From contig OZ005609.1 in the NCBI GenBank assembly GCA_963930655.1, positions 20,037,001 through 20,101,000 on the forward strand: 64,000 bases of DNA. Reading direction: 5' to 3'. The position numbers and the translations under genes were made by a program. The number at the start of each line of letters is the position of its first letter. The first letter of the stretch is position 1. Under the pieces are notes generated by a model. The model was given only the letters and a program-made list of their open reading frames with translations. It searched no databases and was not told the DNA's origin. This DNA comes from Myrica gale. Its lineage: Eukaryota > Streptophyta > Magnoliopsida > Fagales > Myricaceae. Positions 47,342 through 59,712 of this stretch are shown here, piece after piece.

Positions 47342-47528
47342 CAGGCTATTCTACTGTTTTCTGTGACTTTCACACAAAAAAATAGTCACAGCAAAAGGAA
47401 TGCTGATAACATTAAGCGAAGAATCTATCAACTGCAGGCTATTCTGCTGTTCTCCGTGACTTCCTCAAGAATAATAGTCAAAGCTAAAGGAATGCTATTA
47501 CATCAGGCAAAGAATCTAATCTGTGCTA
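47342..47528. repeat. Tandem pair of about 93 bp within the hAT element
   Basis: Two units starting 'gcaggctattct.ctgtt' at about 47342 and 47435, each ending near 'gaagaatct/aaagaatct', diverged by indels. No coding role seen. Confidence 0.6.
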
Positions 47529-47662
47529 AGATACATTAAGTTGAAGTGTGTATAGTGCAGAGTGTTATTGACACCATAAACACATTCAACAAGAGAAGCA
47601 TCAATAAGAAGTGCAACAACTATTGCCATAATTCACTCTGAAAAAAAACTTTTATGACTCAC

Positions 47663-47738
47663 AATTCTGCGGAGAAGAGGTTCCAAAGATGAGGAAAGTC
47701 TTTGCAAACTATCCACCTTCACAGCTTCCACAATTACA
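47663..47738 (-). pseudogene. CBP60-like exon captured by the hAT element
   Basis: A 76 bp minus-strand exon with an AG acceptor and GTGAGT donor encodes [20 protein letters not shown] then LLRRI. This is the conserved N-terminal block of plant CBP60 calmodulin-binding transcription factors, which usually continues VSEEVERALAKL in the next exon. That next exon is absent; the next coding piece downstream on the strand is PEX5-like. The 25 codons are undamaged and the exon ends in phase 0, compatible with the first PEX5-like exon. CBP60 proteins act in the nucleus in calcium and defence signalling; this fragment lacks the DNA-binding and calmodulin-binding parts. Confidence 0.7.
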
Positions 47739-48589
47739 CTGCACATAAAATTGAACTTCATAGCAGTGGACTCAAAAAACTGAAACTGAAAACTTCCACA
47801 GATAAAATATTAAAGGAAAACATTGTAAGGAAAACAGAAAGAGAATTAGCACAGACATGGCCTACAATTTTGATCAAACACTGCAAAAAGTTTAAGGATG
47901 ACAAATGTAAAATCAAAGCCTTTAGTACATATATGGAAGGTTATCAGAATGTAATAAATCTTGTCTTGGTATAAAGCGCAATGTTCTGTTGCCCATTTAT
48001 GAAACTAAGTCTGGGACAAATTGTTGACCTCTAGAACAAGAACAAAATTGACCAATATTTAGAAACCCGTACTCTCCAATATCTTCTTCTCACAACACCC
48101 CCTATTATCTCACCTTTCATTAGCTGAGATATATAAAATGAAACGAAAGATGTGGGTGCCATCCATTAACGACGATAAAAATATAACAAACAAGGACAAG
48201 TCCTGCGGTTAGGTTAATCTTCCTTTTTTTGCTAAAATTTGAATGTATAATTCCCAATGCAAAATCAAATATTTCCAATGTTGCTCGGTGTGGGGATTCC
48301 AAAAACTCTAGTAACTTTAGAGAGAGTTCTTCCTGAAATCACAGAGAGTTCTTCCTTATCATCCTTTAACGATTAATTAATTAAAAACCCCCAATCTGGA
48401 CTAATCCAATCCCTAAATCTCGAAATCAAATTAACAGACCTAAAGCATATAGTTCATAATTTGTTCTTAATTCTCATTATCCTTCCACATTCAGAGCAAA
48501 ATAATCATACCTTAGGGTTAGGCCGAGATGCTTAGTAGCAGAGAGAGACTCCGGGAGTCCAGCCAAAGAGAGATCGGGGATGTATTGCA

Positions 48590-48884
48590 GGAAGAAATAA
48601 AGAGAGAGAGAGAGAGAGAGAGAGGAGCGGTCATTGGAGTGGGGGGAAAAAACAAATGGATCGTTTAGGCCTGTGGACTGGGCCACCGGGTGGGCCAGTG
48701 GGGGCAGGCCTGGCCGGCTGGGCCAGTCCGCCCCCACTGGCCCAGCCCCGTCCCCACTGGCCTAGGAATCAAGCCTGGGCTGCTAGGCCAGTGGGGGCAG
48801 GCCTTTTTTTAAAAAAAAATTAATGAATTTTTTGGAGCCAGTGGGGGCGGCCGCCCCCACCGGCACCCCCTGGCTCCGCCTCTG
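48590..48884. repeat. hAT right subterminal region: (AG)n and GC-rich inverted motifs
   Basis: An (AG)n run lies at about 48600-48622. From 48672 the word 'ggccagtgggggcag' and its inverse 'cccccactggcc' alternate at least six times up to the terminus, able to fold into hairpins. Subterminal repeats of this sort are where hAT transposases bind, but binding here is inference. Confidence 0.6.
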
Positions 48885-48892
48885 CCACTGAG

Positions 48893-50289
48893 CAATGAGA
48901 AAAAAAACATTTCTATCTGTTTTCGACTATTTTTCCTCTTCATTTTCTTTGGTTTCTGTGTTAGTCTGCTTTTCTCTTTCTTTTCTTTTCCATCTTTCTG
49001 CGTCTTGTACCCGTAGATAGAAAACCAATTTCGCAAGTGGGGCGTGGGCTGGGTTGGGCGGGCAAAACACCTATAAAAAATTATTTTTGGCGGAACCAAC
49101 CGGGGCGGTGTCCCCTGATTGGTTCTGCCTGTGATGGGCTCTTTTTCCAACCCTTTTAATTCTTCCTAGATTATCAAGTTTATTGCAGTTCATTAAGACT
49201 GTTAATGTGACTTCACTGCAGGATATAAGTTCAGATCCTAATTTTGTGCTAGCAACGTGGAAACTAAGGTCTCAGATCTTTTTTTTTTCTTTGGTCCTTT
49301 GACTCCTTTCAGTGGTGGGATGTGATTGAGAATCTACTTGATTCTTTTCTTTTTTTTCCTTTTAGTCCACATTGTCCTTAGGAAGGATAAATGCTCCAGG
49401 TTGGTCTGATCCTTCCATGACTGAGCACGAAAAAGAGGACTTGCGTGATAGCAGCAATTGAAAGAATTTGTTACTGATCAATGCAGATTAGGTGGAGCCT
49501 GTGAACTTGGGTAGATGGGACAAGGCTTGTCTCATCACTCAGCAATCTCGGAGGTTTTTGTTCAGGTATGAATCAACCAAATTGTTACGCATTTTCACTC
49601 TACCAATCTGTCATTCCAGATACATTTTAAGGTATGCCATTGAGTTTGAGATATGTAGTTGAACTGTAATTTTCTTTTGGCATCTTTTTTTCCTCTGCCT
49701 ATGTTTAATCGCATATATATGTTTTAATAAATTCTTTTGTTTGCTATTCAGAAAAAGCTACTTGACTCAACCTACCTTTTTTTTTACTCTACAAATGTTT
49801 AGTAGTTGAAAGTCAAACCTGCAGAAGAATAAGTTGCGTAGATGCCACGTGTATGTCATATCATTCACATTTATTTAGTAAGCTCATATCTTGCACTTAA
49901 ATAAGCTCTAGGAGAACGATGTTTGGTTTTTTTTTTTTTCTTACTATAATGTATGGTGCTCTTTGTTCCTTTGAGTGAGTTACATTGGTATGAACAAAGG
50001 TCAATCAATCATACTCTTTTCCTTTTCTAAATAAGTTTTAAGATAAATCTAAGTATCCTACGTATTAGATAAAAGCCATGATTATATCCAATCAATGTAT
50101 ATTGCTTGAGGTGAATATTTATCTGAACTTTGTATATTCAATCAATTTATATACATTGCATAAAATTGACGGAAATAAATGATGTAGCTGACGGAAGCCA
50201 TGTCACACATAATAAAAGGATGACAGATAATTAACACTGTACAATATACATCAAATTTTGCTTACAAATTGAAAAACCCCTTTGAAGAA
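48893..50289. other. Spacer with possible short exons, unrecognised
   Basis: No gene could be named. Around 49.21-49.56 kb the plus strand has three short coding-like stretches next to plausible splice sites (DISSDPNFVLATWKL; INAPGWSDPSMTEHEKEDL; VNLGRWDKACLITQQSRRFL), which could be exons of one gene or a fragment. The rest is AT-rich. Confidence 0.3.
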
Positions 50290-51190
50290 CTTGTTTAAAG
50301 TGAAAATGAGGCCACCACCAAATGAATTAATCCATTATAAATCCCCAATCTTATAACCTCTGATCTTATCACAAGGAGTTACTTCCAAGCTTAGCATGTG
50401 GTCGAGCTTCTTGGAACCACTAGAAAATTGCTGAAGTCGAGCCTTGGGTTTCTCTATTCACACCTTTATTCTTCGACCTTAGCTTCTAGTGCCAGATTCT
50501 TCACTTTCTAACATCATACAACTTGATATATTCTTCAAGCTTGGCAGTGAAGCTCTTTCAAGTTGAGCATCATGAAGTTTCTTTAGGGTCCTTCCTAAAT
50601 AGCTCGTCATAAACAAAAACTTTGCTTAGCATCAGATATCTCTGTTTGAGAGTTAAATCCTACAAATCACAACTATCAGTACTAGACATAAATGCCATGT
50701 AATTTACCAATTCCTATGAAAAGGATTTTTCACTATTAGTGCTCATGTTTGATTCATCTAAGCGATGCATTCATGACTTCAAGCGCCAAACTCTTCACTT
50801 TCTAACATCATACAAATTGATGTATTCTTCAAGTTTGGCAGTGAAGCTCTAATTTCAAGTTGAGCCTCACGAAGTTTCTTTAGGGTCCTTTTGTCCTAAA
50901 GAGCTTGTCATAAACGAAAACTTTCCTTAGCATCAGATGTCTCTGTTTGAGAGTTAAATCCTACAAATCACAACTATCAATACTAGAAATAAATGTCATG
51001 CAATTTACCAATTCCTATGAAGAGGATTTTTCCTTGTTAGTGCTGATGTTTGATCCATCATTGCTTTGCGATGCACTCATGCCTTTCCCTTTGGACTCAA
51101 GGCATGTAGCACACTCTGATATGACGTGACCAAAGACTTGACATTCATAGCATTTAGATTTTGATGTGAACCCGAAGGATTGAAACTCTT
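50290..51190 (-). mobile_element. SIRE-type gag fragment with an internal tandem duplication
   Basis: Minus strand from about 51.19 kb reads KCYECQVFGHVISECATCL, the CCHC knuckle of SIRE-type gag, followed by the Ser-rich linker. About 300 bp is repeated in tandem (about 50474-50774 and 50777-51080), starting 'cttcactttctaacatcata'. Broken in several places, no LTR identified. Confidence 0.55.
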
Positions 51191-51195
51191 TGAAC

Positions 51196-52800
51196 CTACG
51201 AATAATTTGAATAAAAACTCAAGAGCACCAACAACTCAAGTCAAGGAACAAATCTTGACCCGTTGAAATCTTGTTCCAAGAACCAAGATTATAAATATAA
51301 TCTTGCCCTGTCGAAATATTGCTTCAAGAATCAAGATTGACGTTAGAACGCCACAAGGAAGAATCCTTGATAAGTTCTTTAGTTCACTCGAGAACTAGAA
51401 GAGAAACTATTTCTCAGAGAAAATTATACTTAACTTTTTTTATGTCCCAAACAATACACAGAAGCTCCTAAATATAGGAGGAGGTTGGAACAAGTCCCTT
51501 ATTTCTAAGTATTATGGGACAACATGGACTAGCCTGTAAGCGAACAGTAACCCACGTGAACAGTAATCTAACACCCTTAAACTAAAACTATCTCCATAAT
51601 TTAAAAGTAATAACCCAACAAATTAAATAAGCCCGACAAGCTCACAAATATGAAACCTAAATATTAGGTCGGAAACATTAGGTTGTGCCTCCCTCTATAG
51701 CTTGTATCGCATGAAGTAGGATTGGTTATTCTTCTTGTGATCTTATCTTGAACGGTGGAGTCTAGTACAGTAAATTGGCATTCTCAGTCCAAGTAGATTG
51801 CATCAATCCTTGCATAGCTTCCTTAATCTTCTTTACTCTTGATCTTGTGATTGGCCCTTCTGAAGAATGCAATGGATCTCTGAGACTCTGTCCACCTTGG
51901 TGCCCATCATTCCCCTTCACCTCAAAAGGATTCAACCCCGAATCATCACCTACATCAACATATATAATCATGGTCCTCTTATTTTGACATTGTGAAGTTA
52001 TGTGACCTACTCCCAAACAACGGAAACATTTAATATCACAATTACAAGTTTGAGGTTCGGTTTTACCTTTGGTGGCACTGGAAACTTCATCTCTCTTTTT
52101 GGGTGGTTCAGTTTTGGACTTGATAACAGCCCCTTCGTCTTTCTTCCAATTAGGCCTCCATGACGTAAAGGAGCCTGAACTTTGAAGTGAACGATTTCCT
52201 TTTCTTTTAAACTGTCGTTCCACCTTTATTGCCTTATGCATCATGTCCTCCAACTCTACGCAGTGTTGCAACTCTATCACATTAGCAATGTCCCAGTTCA
52301 GCCCACTCAAAAATCTCGCCATGATTGCTTTTCTATTTTCTTCGACGTTAGCCCAAATCATGGTTATCTCCATCTCTTTGTAGTAATCATCCACGCTCCT
52401 ATAACCTTGAATAAGGCTTTGTAATTTCTGATACAAGTCTCTGTAGTAGTGACTTGGAACAAATCACCTCTTCATGATAGCCTTCATGTCCTCTCATGTC
52501 TCAATAGGCCTTTCATGGTTTCTTCTTCTGCTCGTCATAAGTTGATCCCACCATATAATAGTATAATCAGTAAATTCAATGATGGCGAGTTTTACCTTTT
52601 TCTCCTCAGAGTAGTTATGGCACTCAAAAATCAATCCAACCTACTTCTCTCATTCCAAGCATGCTTCGGGAACATTCTTCCCTCAAAACAACAAAATCTT
52701 CATCTTAATGCTTCCTAGATTTCTGTCAACTCCATTTTGCCATCTCGGATCTCGTCAGAAACCTATACCACGCCTTCCTCCTCTTTGCACGTCCCTTCCA
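51196..52800 (-). mobile_element. Gag-only Ty3/gypsy piece
   Basis: Minus-strand gypsy gag: IKMKILLF, LIFECHNYSEEKKVKLA, DLYQKLQSLIQGYRSVDDYY, then CCHC knuckle CFRCLGVGHITSQC, then a GPITRSRVKKIKEAM tail. The order gag, knuckle, GPITRSR, then an LTR-like AT-rich stretch (about 51.2-51.7 kb) without polymerase suggests a gag-only (TR-GAG-like) element; partial deletion of a full element is the alternative. Broken in a few places in the first half; the second half remains open. Confidence 0.6.
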
Positions 52801-55800
52801 TCGCCGGCATCGGAGGCAGGATCTGAATATTCGGAGGGAGATGGCTGGAGCGCAGGAGGCGGTGGTCGAGGATGATAAGAATACACATGTAATGGAACTG
52901 GAGGAGGCGAGGGACGCGGAAGCGAAACTGAAAGCAGTGAAGGAAGAGGTGTTGAGGGACACGAAAGCAGAATGGGAAATGAAGGCGAATCACCTGCAAG
53001 AGAAGAGGAACAAAAAGAGAAATATGAGGTAGATTTGTTAAACGTGACATCAGCACTAACATAGTAGGGCTAAAGGACGAAACTGTAACACTGATAACCT
53101 TTCTGAGTACAAGAGTAACCAAGAAACACAAGAGTAGCTCGAGGATCCAACTTGTCAAACCCTGGACCCAAGTTATGCACAGAACAGACACCCAAAAATA
53201 CGATAAGGGACCGGAAACACATGAGAGTCGGAAAAAAGGATGGAGTAAGGAGAGGCACGAGCCAAAGTTTTAGAGGGCATCTATTAATGAGATGACAAGT
53301 TGTGAGAACAGCATCACTCTAAAATCGTTTAGGAACGTGTGTCTGGAGCATGAGATCCGAGTAACATCTAACAAGTGACGATTCTTATGCTCAGCAACCT
53401 CATTTTGTCGAGGAGTGTGAGCACAAGAGGTCTGGTGGATAATCTCTTTATCTGAGAAATACTGGGAAAAAGGAAGAGACATATTCTTTGGCATTATCAG
53501 ACCGTAGAATGCGAACAGGACGGCCAAATTGAGCTTTGATCTCTTGGCAAAAAAAATTAAAATATAGAAAAAATGTCAGATCATGATTGCATCAGAAAGA
53601 GCCAAGTCATACGAGAATGATCATCAACAAATGTAACAAAATACAAATATATGAAATGGACCCCATATATCGGAATGAACCAACTCAAAAGGAGACAAGA
53701 TCCCTAGGACTGGGCGGGAATGACGAACGACAATGCATACATCGTTGACATAGTTCACAAGGTAAAGATGACACATAACGAAGACAATCAACTTGACGCT
53801 TCAAAACAAGGAGGAAAGGATGACCCAGACGGTAATTCCATTGGAGAGGGGAAAGAGAAGACTGAAGAATGCGGGGAGGAGCAGATTTCATGCCCCATAC
53901 CAATCATCATCTTTGTCTTGAGATCTTGAAAGACACAGAAAGAAGAATAAAAAGTGACAGAACAATGAAGAGTTTTAGTAAGTCGACTAATAGACAACAA
54001 ATTAAAGGGAAAACTTGTAATATGGAGAACAAATAATAAGTTTATATCAGAATTGAGACGAGTGTTGTCAGAACCTTCGATTGGAATGAGGGAAGGATTG
54101 GCAAAGGTAACACTCTAGGGGGAAGAGATAGGAGCATAATTAGATAAGGAGCTAGACAAACCCATCATATGTTCAGTGGTGCCAGAGTCGATAATCCAGG
54201 GATTCTGATAGGAGAATATAATACAGGTAGGTGCAGTACCTGACTAAGTAAGAGTAGTCACAAAGGACGAAACAACTCGGTGTCCAAGGAAAGTAATGTA
54301 CTCATCACAGGAAATAGAAACCATATCAAGCTCATTAGAAGGGCCCTGACTAGTGGAAGGGTCAAAGAACAGAGATGACTCATGCTGAGAACTCGAAACT
54401 TGATGAGCGGAACCAATAGGTCAACCATTAAATCCCAGAAAAAATTAAGTGAATGATTGGAACGACTACAATGAGTACATTTGCGGGATTCTCACCCACC
54501 ACCACGGCCACCACCACGAGAATCAAGACCACCCCAAGAACCAAGAAAACCTCTGCCACCACGTGAACCACCAGACATAGCATGAGATGCAACCAAAGCA
54601 GACCGATCACCATTTAGATCAGAGAGAATAAGAGTCTAGTCGTGGTCAAAGTAGCTTGCTGGAGGCGGAAGAAGACCTTAGGAAGGGAAGGTAGAACAGA
54701 GTTGTCCAACAATCTGTGAACGGATGGGCTCATAGTCAGATTTCAGGCCAAGCAGAAAACGTATGACATCCACATCCTGATGTTAATTCTTCATACTGGC
54801 AACATCAGCGGAAAGGGGCTGGTACGTGTTCTGCACCTCACAAACACCCATAACGTAGGAATAATAGTCCTCCAAACTTTGATTACCTTGCGCCAAACCA
54901 AAGTACTGCTTTCAAACTTAATAAATGCGCATGGGATTTCCAGATCCAGAATACATTTGTTAAAGACGCTCCTAAATAGCATGAGCAGAATGGAGGTAGG
55001 GTTGATATTGGGCTCAATACTAGTCAACATAAGTGACATAATTTGAGCATCCTCTTGTGTCCAAAGTGAAACACAAGGATCTGTGTTATCAGCTTTATCG
55101 AAACATAAATGTTAAGAAAAGCCCCTACCGATTAAAAAGATCTATACAGAGCTAGCCCATAAAAGATAATTCTTCCCATTAACTTGACCAAGGTCATGGG
55201 AGCATTAAACACAGAGACTTCAAGTATAGATTCAGGTTTGAACTCCATAATGCTAACAAACGGGAGAAATAAGAGAAAACCGAATGTAGAACACCAGAAA
55301 TAGACCTGAACACCACAAATTTTTAAAAAAAGCAAGAACCAGTCTGAAAATAGAAAGAACCGGCCGAAATCCACCAAGAACTAGTCGAAATTCACCAAAT
55401 ATTGGATTAAAAATGGTGAGAACCGGCCAAAATTTTCTTGAACTGGCTGAAATGAGTATAGCTCTAGTTGTGAATTTGGGTCAAACCACACGGGCCTGAT
55501 CACAACAAATTCCTGGGTTTTGGATTTGGGCCAACCCGACCTAAATAATAAATCTAAAAACAAACAAAGCCCACACACGAAGCTCACATGGGTTGCCTCT
55601 TCTCCCCCCTCGGTGGGGAAGGAATCCACAGAATCACCACAAACAACCCACCGACTGTAGCCACCAACTACCGATAACCCACCAACACTACCCAACAGTC
55701 CTCTGACCAACAACAATCACCACAGACTACGCCGAAACAGCTCCAGACCACCCGGCGACCACCATAAACACACCGGAAAGAGGAAAATCAAATCTAGACA

Positions 55801-56266
55801 GACTCAACACCGTTGACTAATGAGGGGAACACATAGGTATTTGAAACCAACAGAACCCACCAAAAAAATAGACCAAACACCTACAAAAATCATTGAATGA
55901 TAATTGGCAGCTGCTTAAGCAGGTTTGCCAACCACCACATACAGAGATAGCAACCGCATGCCAATGGCACGAGGAATGTGCTACTGCTCACGTCAATGAA
56001 ACCATATGTTGGAAAGAAAGAAAACCAAAGGAGAAAAGAGGCAAAGGCGGCAGAAAAAACGGTAAAACCCTAGAGCTCTGATACCATGCTATAGAAACTA
56101 GGGTTCCAGAAGAAAGAGAAGAGAAAGTCGTAAATCCTTTCTCCCTCACACATTCCATATATGTAGGGCAATACACCGTGAAGTAAATAAAGAAAGAAAA
56201 TCAACGACAATAAACCTCCAAAACCCTTCCATAACTATGCAAACCCTAATTTTCTTAACACTAACA
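52800..56266 (-). mobile_element. Truncated copia element with 5' LTR
   Basis: Minus orientation. Parts: 5' LTR 56087-56266, primer-binding site GGTATCAGAGC just inside it, gag from about 55.25 to 54.4 kb, a Gly/Ser-rich zinc-knuckle region, pre-integrase near 53.9-53.7 kb (YRLGHP, LRYVSSL), integrase near 53.5-53.3 kb (IIHQTSCAHTPRQNEVAEHK), and a post-integrase piece near 53.2-52.8 kb (FVFLGYS type). Reverse transcriptase, RNase H and the 3' LTR are missing; it abuts the gypsy gag piece. Broken in more than ten places. Confidence 0.8.
56087..56266 (-). repeat. Short 5' LTR (180 bp) of the truncated copia element
   Basis: TGTTAGTG start, CTATAGCA end, next to the tRNA-Met type primer-binding site. 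Includes 'acatatatgg' promoter-like sequence. No partner LTR in the window. Confidence 0.75.
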
Positions 56267-56938
56267 AACAATGATTCAAATATTGGCAATCCCTGTTGCA
56301 GACACTATACTCTTTTTTCTCCTTACCCTATATATGTATTTTCGACCAAAACAAAGGGAAAAGGAGGTAAAACTCGAGGAAAAAACTGAGCTAAGGCTCC
56401 AGTTGACGACCGATAGTGTAGCATCCTTGAATTCTTTTTAGGTGTATAATTGAAAACGTTCGAAAGATGAGAAATAATGAGTTGAAATAAATGGATTTTA
56501 AAAATTATTGAACGTAGAATTATCTTTTGCATTTTACTTGAAAAAATAATTCAAATAAAGTATAATAATTGCTTCTTTTATTTTTTGAAAATAAATAATA
56601 TTTGGAGGCATACTAAATAGAAATAGTAGATAAAACACAGCAAGAAAGGAAGTGAATTATAGCAGTATAAAATTCCTTCTAGTCTAATGATTTAACAATA
56701 TTTAGCACTGTTATTTTTGTCTTTTGCCTTTTTTATTAATTTAAGATTATACTTTTTAAGGGAGCTTTAGTGTTGATTCCACTTATCCCCTTCTACTATT
56801 TATTAGGTCTCCCGCCTTATAAAAATGTTTATGGTAGAAAATTATGAATTACAGATTATTTTTCCATGGGTGGTAAGTAGAAACTCAACGGAAAAAAAAT
56901 ACGACGTCATTGGCTCATTATACCTACATCTACAGTAG
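56267..56938. other. AT-rich spacer
   Basis: No gene or named repeat recognised. Confidence 0.4.
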
Positions 56939-57400
56939 AACAAATGAACTCATGAAGCAAGAAAAGATACATATCGATTCATGTGGTCACGTTTTCGTTA
57001 AAATTTGGTCCCTCTGTCCATATCTGTCCTTTTTCAATAATGGTAAATTTCAATGTATCAAACGCAGCCCACGTCACTACTAATCACCGGCGCTACTTGC
57101 CTAGCCAATTGGGTGGGTCCAGGCGATGCAATTTCAGTTAGCGAGCAAGTGTAATTTTTTTTTAATTTGTAGTTGTAGTGGTGATGTGGCCTGACTTAGC
57201 TGACCGGACTTGAGTCAAGGCGCTTTATGAGATGTCATGGTTTGGTTGGACACGCGGCACGCAGTGATTGGTGGTGAAGTGAATTCTATTTGACACATCG
57301 AGCTTTACAATTATCAAAATGGACAAAGATAAATTTTAACAGAAACATAAACATAGGAATCCAAATGTATCTTTTGTTACTTCATGGACTTATTTGTAAC
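56939..57400. mobile_element. MITE with long terminal inverted repeats, possibly Mutator-like
   Basis: The left arm (acaaatgaactcatgaagca..., through gatacat, gttaaaattt, tgtccat, aatgtatcaaa) is repeated inverted in the right arm up to 57400, giving arms of about 110-120 bp around a core of about 220 bp. Arms this long suggest a Mutator-type MITE; the target duplication was not resolved. Confidence 0.55.
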
Positions 57401-58864
57401 TTTTTAATAGAAAATATAGGGAAAAAAACAAAGTGTTAATTAAGATTTGTGCATAGATCACAAACTCTTTTTTCCTTTTTCTTTTTTCTAATGACTATAA
57501 GATTGAGGAATTATAATTATTTTGGATGGGAAAATTTTAGATATCTTCATCTTGTCCGGTTTGATTTTATATATATACATATTCACATTGCCACTCAATG
57601 GAGGAATGACTGGCAGGGATGTGGACCCAAAATCAATTGTTGAGATGCACAACTATACTCCATAATTTTGGTTTGGTAAACTTATTAAAATCACTGTGTC
57701 TCTTATCAATTTTGTTTTATTTTTAGATAATACAAAATATTCGGTTAATCATTAGTATATGAAATGTTGGCAAGTTAGAAATGTACCTTTCAATTAAATA
57801 TTTATCATAATATTAGGGAATTTTGTAATTTTGAGTGTCCAAAATCCCAAAATTTTGGCCTTAATAAAATAACTACAAAAAATTCTCTCTTTCTCATTCA
57901 AATCATCCATTTTCACTACAAATAAATATAAAAAATTCATTCAAATCATCTCTCTTTACTTCTCACCAACTTCAACACTCCAAAATTTTAACACTCAAAT
58001 ACTTGAAAGTGGATAACACTATTATCATAACAATTTCCCAAGGGAAAATTATCCGTGTGTTTTAGAACAAATCATTAGGAGAAGGCGAAGCTTGTCGTTT
58101 TCTTCAAATTGAACGTGTCTGGTGCCCCTATACTCTACAAAATGGCCAGTTTGACCAGCCAAACCGGACCGGAACTTAGACAGCCCTACATTACATTACA
58201 ACTTCACAAGTGTACAGTCATGCACGCACATAAAAGTGATACACCCACTATTAGAAAAAATATTGAACATGGTGTTTACCCAAAATATATATTTATATCA
58301 AGAATAATAAATCGAACAAGTTTTGAAGATGAATAAAATAATGAATTTTTTAGATTAGTAAGCAAAATAAACTTTCAAAATTAGCATTCCGAAGTAAATA
58401 TTATCGTCAACAATGAATATTCATTTAAAGTCATAGGCTCGATAGATTTTGGTCCAAATTTAAATTAGATATAATTATTTAGTAAAAAAATAGTTATGAG
58501 AAGGAATAATTCCAAAAAAATATGATAAGAAAACAAAAGAAAGATTATCATCAACAAATGGAAGTAAAATAAATATTAATTACAAATTGTCTAAAGTACA
58601 TATTTGTAAAAAAATATCTTCCTTCAAGTGAATTTGTTTTCTTATTGGCTTGATTTTACTTTAATACTTTGACTCGACTTTATTGGAGATTCAATCTATA
58701 TTTTTTTTAAAAAATTAAATCATATGGGTTTTGTGTATCTTTAGAATTTAAGTATTGTTCGAGGATGTTTTAATTGGGGGATGATAAATGTGAAGACGTT
58801 GGGGAAGCCTGATCTTGACGAATTTGTTCTTGACTTCCAATTTGGCTAACTTGCAACATTAACC
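57401..58864. other. AT-rich intergenic with one small MITE
   Basis: No gene recognised. 57833-57996 is a 164 bp inverted-repeat element: 'gagtgtccaaaat' at the left and, inverted, 'attttaacactc' at the right. Its interior 'ttcattcaaatcatc' resembles the interiors of the MITE-like stretches at 14.1 and 28.2 kb. Confidence 0.45.
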
Positions 58865-59712
58865 TTATGGTCTGTTTGTTTGCTTGTAAAACAAATTTTG
58901 TTTTACTTACTTTCAAGTATTTGGCAAGCACCTGAAAATGAGTCAAAGTAAAAAGTTTCAAGTCAACTGTAAAAACTCTATTATTTTTCAAAAAACAAAC
59001 TAACTCAAATTGTTTGTAAACCAAAATTCTTTTTGGTGAAACATTATATTGCCATACATGTAGGCAAAAATAAGTAAGTTTCCCTCAAGTTTCAAAATAT
59101 TTTATTCCGCCCCATATTTTTCAAAAAAAAAAATCAATTCTTGCACAAAATTATCGAAATGTCTCACCAAGATAAAATTATTATAAACAAAAAAAAAAGA
59201 TATACAAATAAAAAGCAATTATTTAAAATAAAAATTGAATTTGAAAGTTGCATAGGATAGTTTTATGTTCTTCTTTTTTTGGCAACGTGGGCAAATGTGT
59301 ACCTTTGGGACCTTCACGTTGAAATTGATTTTGAGAAAAAAATTTCATGCAACGCAGTAGCCTACAATTGACGCTGAGATGACATTTAAAATCCAGGTGA
59401 GTATCATTTCATCTGTTAGCTAACGCCAATTGGAAGGGAATCAATTTATCTCAAAAACTTAACTCACAATTGAAATCTATGCTTCAAGAACTAAAATGTC
59501 AAAAGTGTACCATAGGAACATGTACAGTAATTAAACTTTTTTATGTATATACGTAAATCATTAAACATGTCAAACATCAAAAAATATTTTCTTAAAAATA
59601 TTTTAAAATAATAAACAAACACTGGAAATTAAAAAAAAATTCTTAAAAACGTTTCAATGAAATTTTTTTAAGTAAAATAATAGTTTTACGAGCAAACAAA
59701 CGAACTCTAAGT
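58865..59712. mobile_element. MITE-like element of about 850 bp
   Basis: Left end 'ggtctgtttgtttgcttgta' followed by 'aaac' and right end, inverted, 'agttcgtttgtttgctcgta' followed by 'aaac' match over about 50 bp. The interior is AT-rich with no transposase. Target duplication unresolved. Confidence 0.5.

Larger units (their letters stand above)
45778..48884 (-). mobile_element. hAT-type DNA transposon carrying host gene exons
   Basis: Ends CAGTGGCGGAGCCAGG (left) and, inverted, CAGAGGCGGAGCCAGG (right), with a perfect 8 bp target duplication CCACTGAG (45770-45777 and 48885-48892). CAG..G termini plus 8 bp duplication define hAT. No hAT transposase (RNase H fold or hATC domain) was found in 3107 bp, so it is non-autonomous. 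Inside on the minus strand are a CBP60-like exon, two PEX5-like exons with intact splice sites, and unidentified coding-like pieces: a gene-capturing ('pack') hAT. The right end has G/C-rich inverted motifs. Confidence 0.8.

Noticed and set aside
46600-47738. Functional PEX5 or CBP60 gene
   Set aside because: Only short internal exons of each are present, without the TPR, calmodulin-binding or terminal exons, and they sit within hAT ends.
49210-49560. Named host gene in the spacer after the hAT element
   Set aside because: Three short coding-like stretches exist but I could not recognise a family or build a consistent exon chain.
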